Assembly: GCF_017813365.1 (NCBI RefSeq)
Contig: NZ_JAGIZA010000001.1
Location: 1-64,000, forward strand
Origin: Roseomonas indoligenes
GTDB taxonomy: Bacteria; Pseudomonadota; Alphaproteobacteria; Acetobacterales; Acetobacteraceae
DNA length: 64,000 nucleotides
Reading direction: 5' to 3'
Position numbers and translations under genes: made by a program
The notes under the pieces: generated by a model
The model's database searches: none
Told to the model about the DNA's origin: nothing
Seen by the model: the letters and a program-made list of their open reading frames with translations, nothing else
In this document: positions 35,549 through 44,615 of the stretch, piece after piece
How the letters are laid out: every line of letters starts with the position of its first letter
Numbering within the stretch: the stretch's first letter is position 1

Positions 35549-36520
35549 ATGATGGCTCAGCGACCCGACGAACTGCCGGACGAGCGGCCCGGACGGGCGG
35601 CGGGCGAGCCGCGGCGGATCGCCGTCCTGCTGCGCTCCCATCTCAAGGGTTCGGCCAAGGCGATGGAACTGGCGGCCCAGCTCTCCGCCGTGCCGGACTG
35701 GGACGTGTACTTCGCCGCCGACGAGACGAACGGGGAACTCGACGTCTCGCCCTATCGCAAGGTGCCGCATTCCATCGAGGCCTGCCGGGCCATCGGCCTG
35801 TTCACGGACCGGCCGAAGGCCATGGCCTTCCTCGGCGACTATCCGTTCTACGTCACCTTCCCCGCCATCCCCGACTACGACTTTTATCTGATGATCGAGT
35901 ACGACGTGGGGCTGGCGGACAAGGGCGGCGACTACTTCCACCGGCTGGCGGAGGCCCTTCGCTCCGAGACCTATGCGGAGCTGGACCTGCTCGGGACGAA
36001 CCACCGGCCTCTGGGCCTTGGGCGCGACAAGCGGCCGCATCGCTTCGCCCAGGCCTGGAAGAGCATCTTCCCGATTATCGGCCTCTCGCGCCGGGCGATC
36101 AAACACCTCTACGCGGAGCGCCTGCGGGAGGCGACGCAGCCGCCGCTGAGCGACGGCACGCAGAACGTCTACTGCGAGTTCTTCGTCCCCTCCGCCATGG
36201 AGGCGGCGGGCCGCTTCCGCTGCCTGCCGCTGAACGATGTGATGCCGGGCAGCGTGGACAAGGTCTCCTTCAACACGCGGGAGAGCCGCGTGCTCCATCA
36301 CGAAATGCGCCTGCCCGTGGCCTCCGCGCTGCTGCATCCCGTTCTGGATTTTGCGCAGTACGCGCGGAAGACGGCGGCCATCGCGATCAAGTTCGGGCGC
36401 ATCCCCGCCTTCCGCGAGGATCTCGATTACTTCCGGCGGCACGGCTACGACCCGGCCGTGCTCGCAGAAACTGAGGCCAAGCTCGACTTGGCCGAGACGC
36501 GGCGTGCCAAGGTCGCCTGA
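35549..36520 (+). CDS. DUF3405-like putative glycosyltransferase
   Basis: A 323-residue cytoplasmic protein not firmly recognised. It begins, after a charged leader, with IAVLLRSHLKG and contains DYDFYLMIEYDVG near 115, a pattern resembling the acidic metal-binding turn of DUF3405-type GT-A glycosyltransferases. A GLSRRAIKHLYAERL helix and an NVYCEFFVPS segment follow. There is no signal peptide or membrane span. The ATG pair at 35549/35552 is preceded by GGGAGGG. Its place between sulfotransferase-like and galactofuranose genes supports a role in glycan assembly, but activity is unproven. Confidence 0.6.
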   Translation: MMAQRPDELPDERPGRAAGEPRRIAVLLRSHLKGSAKAMELAAQLSAVPDWDVYFAADETNGELDVSPYRKVPHSIEACRAIGLFTDRPKAMAFLGDYPFYVTFPAIPDYDFYLMIEYDVGLADKGGDYFHRLAEALRSETYAELDLLGTNHRPLGLGRDKRPHRFAQAWKSIFPIIGLSRRAIKHLYAERLREATQPPLSDGTQNVYCEFFVPSAMEAAGRFRCLPLNDVMPGSVDKVSFNTRESRVLHHEMRLPVASALLHPVLDFAQYARKTAAIAIKFGRIPAFREDLDYFRRHGYDPAVLAETEAKLDLAETRRAKVA

Positions 36521-36560
36521 GGCGACCCGCGCCGGCGCGATGACCTAGGAGGAGACTGCT

Positions 36561-37703
36561 ATGGCGGCAGAGACCGCGCTGATTGTGGGTGCCGGCTTCG
36601 CTGGCGCTGTTTACGCGCGCACGCTCGCGGAAGCGGGCTGGACGGTTCGTGTCATCGACCGCCGGACGCATATCGCGGGCAATGCCTATGACGAGGTGGA
36701 TGGGAACGGGGTGCGGGTGCACCGCTACGGCCCCCACCTGTTCCACACGAACAACGACGCCGTGGTGGAGTGGATCCAGCAATTCGGGGAGTTCGTGCCC
36801 TACCAGCACCGCGTGCGCGCGCTGCTGCCGGACGGGCGCCTCGTGCCGCTGCCCGTGAACGCCGACACGGTTGAGGCGGTGTTGCATCGCCCCTTGCCGG
36901 ACGAGGCGGCCATGCAGGCGGCGCTGGCCGAGGTCGCGCTGCCCATCGCGAACCCGCAGAACGCGGCGGAGCACCTGAACTCCAAGATCGGCAAGGAACT
37001 GACCGACCTCTTCTTCCGTCCCTACACGAAGAAGATGTGGGGCCTGGACCTGGAGGAGATGGACGCCTCCGTCGTCAAGCGCATCCCGCTACGGACGGAC
37101 CGGGAGGACCGCTACTTCCCCGGCGACCGCCACCAGATCATGCCGCGGGACGGCTACACCGCAATCTTCCGCTCCATCTTCGACCACCCGAACATCCGGG
37201 TGGAGACGGGGGTCTCCTACGAGAAGGGGATGGAGGACAGCTACACGCACTGCTTCAACAGCATGGCTATCGACGAGTATTTCGACCGCTCCCTCGGCGA
37301 GCTGCCCTACCGCTCCATCCGCTTCCACGCGCGCACGGTGGAGGGTGAGCTGCCTGCCGACATGAACTGGACCGTGACGAACTACACGGATACCGGCCCC
37401 CTCACGCGCGAGACGCACTGGGATCTGCTGCCCCACCACCGCGTGGAGGCGACCGGCCGCCGCACTGTGACGGTGGAGGAGCCCTGCGACTACCGCGACA
37501 ACAACGAGGAGCGGTACTACCCCGTGAAGACCTCCGACGGGCGCTACCAGGAGAAGTACAAGGAGTACGCCGCCCTGGCCGCGGGGCTGGAGCGCATGAG
37601 CTTCATCGGCCGCTGCGGCACCTACCAGTATCTGGACATGGATCAGGTCATCAACCAGTCCCTGATGGGGGCGCGGCGCTTCCTGGCGGAGCGCGGGGGG
37701 TGA
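36561..37703 (+). CDS. glf: UDP-galactopyranose mutase
   Basis: A 380-residue flavoenzyme that converts UDP-galactopyranose to UDP-galactofuranose. The FAD motif is IVGAGFAGAVYARTLAEAG near residue 8, followed by DRRTHIAGNAYDE, YGPHLFHTNN and FRPYTKKMWG; the C-terminal half has RCGTYQYLDMD, whose residues bind flavin. Length and motifs match Glf. The AGGAGG ribosome site lies just before the ATG. The glycan made by this region therefore probably contains galactofuranose. A galactofuranosyltransferase cannot be picked out with confidence. Confidence 0.95.
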   Translation: MAAETALIVGAGFAGAVYARTLAEAGWTVRVIDRRTHIAGNAYDEVDGNGVRVHRYGPHLFHTNNDAVVEWIQQFGEFVPYQHRVRALLPDGRLVPLPVNADTVEAVLHRPLPDEAAMQAALAEVALPIANPQNAAEHLNSKIGKELTDLFFRPYTKKMWGLDLEEMDASVVKRIPLRTDREDRYFPGDRHQIMPRDGYTAIFRSIFDHPNIRVETGVSYEKGMEDSYTHCFNSMAIDEYFDRSLGELPYRSIRFHARTVEGELPADMNWTVTNYTDTGPLTRETHWDLLPHHRVEATGRRTVTVEEPCDYRDNNEERYYPVKTSDGRYQEKYKEYAALAAGLERMSFIGRCGTYQYLDMDQVINQSLMGARRFLAERGG

Positions 37704-38527
37704 CCCCACCGGCCCCCGAGGCACCGGGGACCGGCCCGGTCCTGCGCAGCGGCCCCGGGGGCATCACGCTCCGGCTCGACGAGGCGGTGCGCGATTGGCT
37801 GACGGAGCGGCGGGTCTTCTTCGGCCGCGCCAGGGTCGGGTTCCGCAACCTCCGCGCCGTGCACATTCCGGCCGGCGCACGCGTGGAGCCCTATGCCTGC
37901 TATCCCGCCGGGGACACCCTCTTTGGGATGGGCGCCTTCTCCTACTCGGAGGCAGCCTTCGGGGCGGAGATCAGCCTCGGCCGTTACTGCTCCATCGCGC
38001 GCGGCGTGAAGGTGATGGGGGTGAGGCACCCCATCGAGTGGGTGACCACCTCCTCCATCACCTACGACACTCATCCCGAAAGGGGCTATGCCTCCTTCGC
38101 TGCGGCGCACCGGGACCTCGGTGGCGGCGATTTCCAGGCGCAGCGGCCGGCCGGGCTGCGGCAGCCCGGACCCTCTCTCGGGCGCGACGTCTGGATCGGG
38201 GAGGATGCGCGGCTTGCGCGCGGCGTCCGGATCGGCACGGGGGCCGTCGTGGCCTCCGGTTCCATCGTGACGAAGGACGTGGCGCCCTACACCATCGTCG
38301 GGGGCTCGCCGGCCCGCGTTATCAGGCGGCGGTTCGACGAAGCCCTGTCCGAGCGCCTGCTGGCAACCCGCTGGTGGGAGTACGGGCCGAATGTCCTGCG
38401 CGGCGGGACCTACCGCGACCCGCTCGCCTTCGTGGAAGCCATTGAGGCCGGCACCGACCTGCCGGAGCGGCTCGTGCTGGCACCCGTGACGGCCGAGGAG
38501 GCGTTGGCGCGGTTCGTAACAGGGTGA
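37700..38527 (+). CDS. CatB-related (left-handed helix) O-acetyltransferase
   Basis: A 275-residue acyltransferase with hexapeptide repeats: FSYSEAAFGAEISLGRYCSIARGVKVMG in the middle and SLGRDVWIGEDARLARGVRIGTGAVVASGSIVTKDV with PYTIVGGSPARVI near the end. The catalytic His is in the GVRHPIEWVTT segment. It uses acetyl-CoA to acetylate a sugar, most likely in the same surface glycan as the galactofuranose. Its GTG start overlaps the TGA of glf, showing coupled translation. The N-terminal 75 residues add a divergent extension. Confidence 0.85.
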   Translation: MTPPAPEAPGTGPVLRSGPGGITLRLDEAVRDWLTERRVFFGRARVGFRNLRAVHIPAGARVEPYACYPAGDTLFGMGAFSYSEAAFGAEISLGRYCSIARGVKVMGVRHPIEWVTTSSITYDTHPERGYASFAAAHRDLGGGDFQAQRPAGLRQPGPSLGRDVWIGEDARLARGVRIGTGAVVASGSIVTKDVAPYTIVGGSPARVIRRRFDEALSERLLATRWWEYGPNVLRGGTYRDPLAFVEAIEAGTDLPERLVLAPVTAEEALARFVTG

Positions 38528-38607
38528 ATCCCGCCCTTGTGCCGGTCGCGGCCACCGCCCAGAGATAGGGGGAATGGGCGGCTCCTCCCGTAAGGACCGG
38601 CCCGCCC

Positions 38608-39978
38608 GTGATCGCGCGGAGCATGCGCTTGCCGGATCCGAATGTCCTTCCTGCCGTCAACCGCTTCGGCCTCGGCGCCGCGCCCGGCGAGCTCGCCCGC
38701 GCGCGGCCCGATCCTCGCGGCTATGTCGCCGCGCAGATTGCCGCCCCCCCGCCGCCGGTGGTGACGGAAACGGTCCCTGCCGACACCGCCGCCGGCCTCT
38801 TCCTGCTGACCGAGCGCCGGCGGATCCTGAACGAGCGCAACGCCCTGGTGAAGCGCGGGGAGGCCGATCCCGGCACCCCTTTCATTCGGCCCGGCGACGT
38901 CGCCGCGCAGGAGATGGCACTCCTCCTCTCCACCGCCGTGGACACGCGCGTGCCGCTGGTCGAGCGGCTGGCCATCCACTGGTCGGACCATTTCACCACC
39001 GCGGGCGGCTTCACCGGCTTCCTCGCCGGAAGCATGGAGCGCCAGGCGATCCGCCCGCACATGCTCGGGTCCTTCCGGGACATGCTGGTCGCGGCCACCC
39101 TGCACCCGGCGATGCTGTTCTACCTCGACAACCGGAGTTCCGTGGGGCCGAACTCGCCCTTCGGCCGGGGCTCACGCCGGCGCGGCCTGAACGAGAATCT
39201 CGGGCGCGAGGTGCTGGAACTGCACACGCTCGGCGTGGACGGCGGCTACACGCAGGACGACGTGATCGCCCTGGCCAAGATCCTGACGGGCTGGACCATC
39301 GACCTGGACGAGCCGCCGAAGCGGCCGGAGCGCGTGGGCTTTTTCCCTGAGCGTCACGAACCCGGGCCGCAGATCCTTCTCGGTAAGACCTACGCGCAGG
39401 AGGGGCCGGACCAGGCGATCGCCGCCCTGACGGACCTGGCCCGCCACCCTTCCACGGCCCGGCACGTCACGCGCCGCCTGGTCCGGCACTTCGTCGGGGA
39501 AGGGGTGCCGGCGCTGGAAGCCCGCATGGCCGAGGTCTACCGCCGCACGGATGGCGACCTCGGCGCCGTCACACGCGCTCTCGTCTCGGATGGGGAGGCC
39601 TGGGGGCCACCGCGCAAGGTGCGGCCGCCGATCGAGCTGCTCCTCGCTGCCTCCCGCCTCCTCGGCGGCCTGCCACCCCAACCCAATCCCGGCCGGGCCC
39701 TGAAGGCGATGGGCCAGCCCTTCTGGGACGCGCCTGCCCCGAAAGGCTGGCCGGTGGAGAACGATGCCTGGGCAGCGCCGGACGCGATCAAGACCCGGCT
39801 GGACTGGGCCTCGGAACTCGCCACCCGGCTGCCACCGGGCACCGATGCCCGCGCCCTCCTGGACGCGGCCTTCGGACCCGCGGCCAGTGCCGAAACCCGG
39901 CGCGCCGTGGAGCGGGCGGCGGATGGCCGGCAGGCCATCACGCTTCTCCTGCTCTCGCCGGAATTCCAGCGGCGGTGA
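38608..39978 (+). CDS. DUF1800 domain protein
   Basis: A 456-residue protein with the DUF1800 signatures AVNRFGLGAAPGEL near residue 17, RLAIHWSDHFTT, NENLGREVLELHTLGVDGGYTQ, and HVTRRLVRHFV. No signal peptide is obvious. DUF1800 genes usually stand next to a DUF1501 gene; here none follows, which is unusual. Function is unknown; some members are linked with secreted or envelope proteins. I take the GTG at 38608; an ATG 15 bases downstream (38623) is equally possible. It is convergent with the KpsD-like gene across a repeated intergenic element. Confidence 0.83.
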   Translation: MIARSMRLPDPNVLPAVNRFGLGAAPGELARARPDPRGYVAAQIAAPPPPVVTETVPADTAAGLFLLTERRRILNERNALVKRGEADPGTPFIRPGDVAAQEMALLLSTAVDTRVPLVERLAIHWSDHFTTAGGFTGFLAGSMERQAIRPHMLGSFRDMLVAATLHPAMLFYLDNRSSVGPNSPFGRGSRRRGLNENLGREVLELHTLGVDGGYTQDDVIALAKILTGWTIDLDEPPKRPERVGFFPERHEPGPQILLGKTYAQEGPDQAIAALTDLARHPSTARHVTRRLVRHFVGEGVPALEARMAEVYRRTDGDLGAVTRALVSDGEAWGPPRKVRPPIELLLAASRLLGGLPPQPNPGRALKAMGQPFWDAPAPKGWPVENDAWAAPDAIKTRLDWASELATRLPPGTDARALLDAAFGPAASAETRRAVERAADGRQAITLLLLSPEFQRR

Positions 39979-40068
39979 GCGCCGCTTTCTGACGTTTTGC
40001 CGCTTGTGGCCGCCGGGAGGCGCCGGGGAGATTTCCGAAGCCGTGTCGGCCTGGGCTGCCGTGTTCAT

Positions 40069-40179
40069 CGCCTGAGGTCACCGGCCTCAGGCGAGCCGAA
40101 AGACAGGCGTTAAGCGGCAGCCCAGTTAGGAAAAGATGAGAGGGGGGGCCTGGGGGAGAGAACTCTTCCTCTCCCCCAG
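40069..40179 (-). repeat. Two-hairpin intergenic element, copy A (diverged)
   Basis: Between two converging genes. Hairpin 1 (40069-40093) is a perfect nine-base-pair stem. A linker holds GGAAAAGATGAGAGGGGGG. Hairpin 2 (40150-40179) is a perfect 11-base-pair stem starting 21 bases behind the KpsD-like stop. On the minus strand hairpin 2 is followed by a C-rich stretch and CATCTTTT, so it can act as a terminator. The linker and hairpin 2 match copies B and C; hairpin 1 has a different sequence at the same place. Confidence 0.65.
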
Positions 40180-40200
40180 TGGCCATCCGGGCCGAAGACC

Positions 40201-41976
40201 CTACTGGAAGATCCGCGCCGAGAGTGCCGTCTGGTAGATCAGCTGCAGCACGTCGCGGGCGATCTGGAAGGCCTTGGGATCCAGCCGTGGCAGGGCGATC
40301 AGCTCGTCGCCCGGTCGCGGGCCCACCTGCGGGTCCAGCACCAGCTCACCGCTCGCACGGCGGATCATGATGTTGGAGAGGTTGCCGCGCTGGGTGAAGC
40401 CGCCGGCCTGGCTCACGTAGTCTTCGACCTTCAGGTTGGGGCGCCACAGGATGGCCTGCGGTGCCGTCACCTCGCCGGCCACCAGCACCACCTCGCTCCG
40501 CTCGGGGATGACGACCGTGTCGCCGTCCATGAGCCGGGTGTCGGAGCAGCGGCCGGAGCCGTCGGAAACGACTAGCCGTCCCTCGGGCTGGATGCGCCGC
40601 GCGCGCGAGATGTACTGGGTGACCAGCCCGGCCTCCGCGGTGCGGATCTCCGCCACGCCGGTGGTGACGGAGGTGGCCGTGAAGAGCTGCCGCTCCAGCC
40701 GGTCCAGCGTCTCGTCGATGGTGCGCTTCTGCTGGGCCGCCACGCTCGGACGCAGCAGGAAGACGGAGGCGGTGTCCGCCATGGTCGGGTTTACGGCCAC
40801 GTGGTCCAGCAACTGGCACAGGCCGATGTCGCGATCCGCGATGAGGACGGAGGGGCCGATGCGGCTGCCCTCGATGCTGACGCGGATGGTCTGGGGCGGG
40901 GCGTCGGTGATGAAGCTCACCACGTCCTGGTCCAGCAGCGGGATGCGGCGAAGTTCCGTCACGGTGGTGTAGCGGGACCAGGGCGCGCCGTTGCGCGTGC
41001 CGCGCACCACTACGTTGGTGGCGGCGGGAAGCGGGGAGGCCAGCTGGATCAGCTCCTCGCCCTGCATGGCGCGGCCGGGCACCTCGAAGAGGTAGTTGTT
41101 GCGCACCGCGCCATCCACGCTGACGAGCGCGCCCTGCTTGTTGACGACGATGGTGTCGCCTTCCTGGAACAGAAAGCGGGTGAGGCGGCCGGCGAGCAGG
41201 AAGGGGTAGAGGTCCACGGTCTGCACCGTGCGGCCGCCGCGCTGAATCTCGATGTTGCGGAACGACCCGCGGGCGGGGTCCACGCCACCGGCGCGCAGGA
41301 GGTAGTCCAGCACGCTCTCCATCCCCGTGCCGACCTGCCGGCCGGGGCTCTTGACGAAACCCGTGACGAAGACGCCGATCCGGTTGACCCCGAGCAGCAC
41401 GGCGTAGACCTGCACCTGCTGCGTGTAGATGCGCCGCACCTCGGTCTCGACCACCCGCTGCAGGTCGCCCGCGCGGGTGCCAGCGATCTTGATCGGGCCG
41501 ATGGATGGCAGGAACAGGTTGCCGTCCGCGTCCACCTGGCCGATCGCCTCGGACTCGATCGCGCCCCAGACGCGGACGGAAACGCGGTCCCCGATGCCGA
41601 TGACGTAGTTCGGGTTGGGCGTATCGGCCGATGAGGGGGCGCCGCGGGCAAACAGGGCCGCACCGAAGACCGCCGTTGCGGGACCGGGAGCACGCATCGG
41701 CTCACCCAGCGGCCCGCTCACCACTGCGCCGCCCTCGGCCGCCGTCGTCGTGCCCTGGCGGGCGGTGGGGCTGGTATCCGGCAGAAGCGTGTTCGCCTGC
41801 ACCGGCGTGCTGGCGGAGGGAACCGGGGTGGCCTGGGCCAGCATGGGACCAAGGCGGCCGGGGACGGGCTGCTGGAGGAGCCCGTCCGGGGACTGGGCCA
41901 GGGCACTTCCGGAGAACAGGCCGGACAGGACCAGGGCGAGGACGCGTCCGCGCATGGCGCGGCGTTCAGGCTGCAT
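40201..41976 (-). CDS. kpsD: KpsD-like outer-membrane polysaccharide export protein
   Basis: A 591-residue periplasmic/outer-membrane export protein. A signal peptide (about residues 8-28, ending ALAQ) is followed by a Thr/Pro-rich linker. The polysaccharide-export domain (about 120-215) contains YVIGIGDRVSVRVWG, and several SLBB repeats follow (about 215-330 and 490-580). This matches KpsD of group 2 capsule systems, which with KpsE spans the periplasm. The ATG lies inside the end of the KpsE-like gene (overlap 11 bases). An in-frame ATG at 41955 would avoid the overlap and still keep the signal peptide. Confidence 0.88.
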   Translation of the reverse strand: MQPERRAMRGRVLALVLSGLFSGSALAQSPDGLLQQPVPGRLGPMLAQATPVPSASTPVQANTLLPDTSPTARQGTTTAAEGGAVVSGPLGEPMRAPGPATAVFGAALFARGAPSSADTPNPNYVIGIGDRVSVRVWGAIESEAIGQVDADGNLFLPSIGPIKIAGTRAGDLQRVVETEVRRIYTQQVQVYAVLLGVNRIGVFVTGFVKSPGRQVGTGMESVLDYLLRAGGVDPARGSFRNIEIQRGGRTVQTVDLYPFLLAGRLTRFLFQEGDTIVVNKQGALVSVDGAVRNNYLFEVPGRAMQGEELIQLASPLPAATNVVVRGTRNGAPWSRYTTVTELRRIPLLDQDVVSFITDAPPQTIRVSIEGSRIGPSVLIADRDIGLCQLLDHVAVNPTMADTASVFLLRPSVAAQQKRTIDETLDRLERQLFTATSVTTGVAEIRTAEAGLVTQYISRARRIQPEGRLVVSDGSGRCSDTRLMDGDTVVIPERSEVVLVAGEVTAPQAILWRPNLKVEDYVSQAGGFTQRGNLSNIMIRRASGELVLDPQVGPRPGDELIALPRLDPKAFQIARDVLQLIYQTALSARIFQ

Positions 41977-43162
41977 GTTCACGGAATCCGGCGAAGATCA
42001 GGGAGGCAATTCCATAGACCACGCAGAGCACAGCGAAAATGCTGCCGACGGCGTAAGCGGCCTTGGGATAGAGCGCGGTTTCCGCCAACTGCGGCTGCGT
42101 GATGCGCGCGAGGTAGAGCTGCTGCCGCGCCACGTCGATGCGGGCCGATTCCAGGCTGCCGACAGCTGAGGCGAGCTGCTTGTCAGCGAATTCCCGCTCA
42201 AGCATCAGCCGCTCGTACCCGGCCAGCTGGGTGGGGGCGGCCTGGGTGCCGTGGGTCAGGCGCTGCCGCTCATTGGCGATCTGCCCTTCCAGCGCGGAGA
42301 TGCGGTTGCGCACCACCGCGACCTGCGGGTTGTCCGTCCGCATGAAGCCGCTCTTCTCGCGCAGCTCGGCGCGGGCCTGGGCGAGGGCGGCCTCCATCTG
42401 GGTCACCGTCGTCATGTTGGCCGTCGCCTCGCTGGTGGGGTCCAGGGCGCGCCCTTCCTGGCGGAAGGTGGTCAGGGCCTCCATGGCGCTGGCCACGCGG
42501 CGCTCCGCAATCTCAACCTCGCGCTGGGCGTCCTGCATCGTGTTGCCGCGCTGCCGCTCGCTCAACCCGTTCACCAGGTTCTCCGAGGCGCGGAGAAGGG
42601 CCTCGGCCACAGCCTGTGAATCCTCCGGGCGAAAGCTCCGGATGTGCAGGGTGACGGTGCTGGATTCCGTGTCGAACTCCGATGTGACCATCATCCTGTA
42701 GTAGCGGGTCAGCATCTCGATGCTGGGATTGGGAACCCAGAGCCGCGCGAGATGGTCGGCCTCCGGCCGGCGCCAGATCTCGACGAGGTTCACGGACTTC
42801 CGCACCTCCCGCACCGCGTCCTCGGAGTTGACGTAGTCGCGCACCGCCATCGCCTCCTCCGACACCGGCTTGAAGCCGGCGCCGCCGAGGGCCGCGCCGA
42901 GCGCGCCCATGGAGCTGCCGCCGCTGGAGGAGCCGCGGACAAGGAAGCGGGCCTCGCTGACGTACTGCCCGGCCGCGATGCCGTAGAAATACACGGCGGC
43001 GAGAAGGGTGGGCAGGATCACGGCCAGTAGGAAGCCGCGCCATTTCCGCAGCGTCTTGGCGAGGGCCGAGGGCCGCCGCGCGGGAACCGACACGCCGGAC
43101 GTAGCCTGTGGCCCCGCCTCAAAGGCCTTGATAGACGGCGATACCTTCATCGATGTCCTCAT
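41966..43162 (-). CDS. kpsE: KpsE-like capsule export inner-membrane protein
   Basis: A 398-residue member of the Wzz/KpsE polysaccharide co-polymerase group. There is a transmembrane helix near 45-65 and another at the C terminus (about 368-390), with a long coiled-coil periplasmic part between (about 190-330, rich in Glu, Gln, Arg and Ala). KpsE links the KpsMT ABC exporter to KpsD. Its start lies within the end of the KpsT-like gene (overlap 44 bases, or 32 if the ATG at 43150 is used), so the four export genes are one operon on the minus strand. Confidence 0.87.
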   Translation of the reverse strand: MRTSMKVSPSIKAFEAGPQATSGVSVPARRPSALAKTLRKWRGFLLAVILPTLLAAVYFYGIAAGQYVSEARFLVRGSSSGGSSMGALGAALGGAGFKPVSEEAMAVRDYVNSEDAVREVRKSVNLVEIWRRPEADHLARLWVPNPSIEMLTRYYRMMVTSEFDTESSTVTLHIRSFRPEDSQAVAEALLRASENLVNGLSERQRGNTMQDAQREVEIAERRVASAMEALTTFRQEGRALDPTSEATANMTTVTQMEAALAQARAELREKSGFMRTDNPQVAVVRNRISALEGQIANERQRLTHGTQAAPTQLAGYERLMLEREFADKQLASAVGSLESARIDVARQQLYLARITQPQLAETALYPKAAYAVGSIFAVLCVVYGIASLIFAGFREHAA

Positions 43163-43769
43163 ACAGCTCGAGTAGGCCGTTCCGGAGCACGACGGCGGTG
43201 CGGCAATACTGCCTGATGTGGTCCGCGAAATGCGAGACCATCAGGAGGGAGGCGTTCCCCAATCTATCCTCCAGCATCGTCTGGCATCGTTGGACGAAGC
43301 GCTGGTCGCCGGCGGAAATGATCTCGTCCACTAGGTAGCAGTCGAACTTCACCGCGAAGGACAGGCCCATCAGCAGGCGGCCCATCATGCCGGCGGAGTA
43401 GGTCTTCACCGGCTCGTGGAAGTACTGTCCGATCTCGGAGAAGGATTGGACGAAGTCCAGCGTCTCCCGCACGTCCTGGCCGTAGATGCGGGCGATGAAG
43501 CGGGCATTGTCCGCGCCGGAGAGGCTGGCCTGCAGGCCGAAGCCGGAGCCGAGGGGCCAGGAGACGGACATCTCCCGCCGGACACGGCCGCTCGTCGGGC
43601 CTTCCACGCCGGAGATGACGCGCATGAGCGTGGACTTGCCCGCGCCGTTGCGGCCGAGGATGCCCACCGCATCGCCGCGCTCGACGACGGCGTTGATGCC
43701 TTTCAGGATCTCCCGGCGCCCGCCACGGACGGGGTAGGACTTCCAGACATCTTCGAGGATCAGAGCCAT
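43119..43769 (-). CDS. kpsT: KpsT-like capsule ABC transporter ATPase
   Basis: A 216-residue ATP-binding subunit. Walker A is GRNGAGKST (39-47), the signature loop is TYSAGMMGRLLMGLSFAV, and the Walker B region reads CYLVDEII. The sequence matches KpsT/CtrD of group 2 capsule exporters. With the KpsM-like permease it moves the lipid-linked polysaccharide across the inner membrane. It begins 18 bases after the permease stop. Confidence 0.93.
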   Translation of the reverse strand: MALILEDVWKSYPVRGGRREILKGINAVVERGDAVGILGRNGAGKSTLMRVISGVEGPTSGRVRREMSVSWPLGSGFGLQASLSGADNARFIARIYGQDVRETLDFVQSFSEIGQYFHEPVKTYSAGMMGRLLMGLSFAVKFDCYLVDEIISAGDQRFVQRCQTMLEDRLGNASLLMVSHFADHIRQYCRTAVVLRNGLLELYEDIDEGIAVYQGL

Positions 43770-43787
43770 GGGCGACGCATCCCCGGC

Positions 43788-44615
43788 TCAGAAGATCTCA
43801 AGCTTGCGCCGGGCGGTCCGGAGCGAGAGCAGGCCGAGCAGGTTGACGATGAGGATGCACCAGCCGACGTAGCGGAGGTCGTAGTAGGAGGGGAAAGCAT
43901 CCCCGAACACGCCCGCCCGGATGCCCTCATGCAGGCTCACCAACGGGTTCCACAGCAGGATCTCGCGGATCTCCGTGGGCAGCCAGTGAAGGGCGAAGAA
44001 GGCGCCGGAGAGCGGCATGGACAGGTAGGTGATGGGGTGGATCAGCCGCTCCGTCACCTCCCAGCGCGCCACCAGCGCGGCGACGTTCATCGCGATCCCG
44101 TTGCACAGCAGGAACATGAGGAGGAGGCAGAAGAAGATGAGGGCGGGGTTCGCCGGCCAGATCCCCGTCAGCCAAGCGCCGCCTGCCAGGATGATGACGA
44201 TCACGCCGACGACGGAGGCGGCCTCCAGCAGGTTCCGGGACACCAGCACGTCGACCGGCGTCACCTGCCGGTGAAAGAGGAGGGTGAGGTTGGAATGTAG
44301 CGCGCTGCCCGCCCGGTTGACGATGGCGCGGAACATGAAGAAGGGCACGTAGCCGACGAGGCTGAAGAGGAAAGGGTCCACGCCGCCCGGCATGGAGCGC
44401 CCGTGCGCCGAGTGCATCAGCCCGACCATCATGCCGAGGAAGAGCGGCTCGAAGAACAGCCAGAGGAAGCCGACATTGTGGCGGCCGAAGCGCGTCTGCA
44501 TCTCGCGCATGATGAGGGCGCCGATCACCCGGCACTGGGTGGCGAAGCCCTCGACGATCCAGTGGCCCCGCTCCCGCCGGGCCGGCGGTATTGGAACAAA
44601 GCCGATATCACTCAC
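43788..44615 (-). CDS. kpsM: KpsM-like capsule ABC transporter permease
   Basis: A 275-residue ABC-2 permease with six hydrophobic helices from about residue 42 to 268. The amphipathic start (RVIGALIMREMQTRFGRHNVG) is typical of KpsM. It forms the channel for capsule polysaccharide with KpsT. The GTG start at 44615 overlaps the stop of the upstream lipoprotein gene as GTGA; the frame extends further but only as antisense-like sequence. It is the first exporter gene of the kps operon. Confidence 0.92.
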   Translation of the reverse strand: MSDIGFVPIPPARRERGHWIVEGFATQCRVIGALIMREMQTRFGRHNVGFLWLFFEPLFLGMMVGLMHSAHGRSMPGGVDPFLFSLVGYVPFFMFRAIVNRAGSALHSNLTLLFHRQVTPVDVLVSRNLLEAASVVGVIVIILAGGAWLTGIWPANPALIFFCLLLMFLLCNGIAMNVAALVARWEVTERLIHPITYLSMPLSGAFFALHWLPTEIREILLWNPLVSLHEGIRAGVFGDAFPSYYDLRYVGWCILIVNLLGLLSLRTARRKLEIF

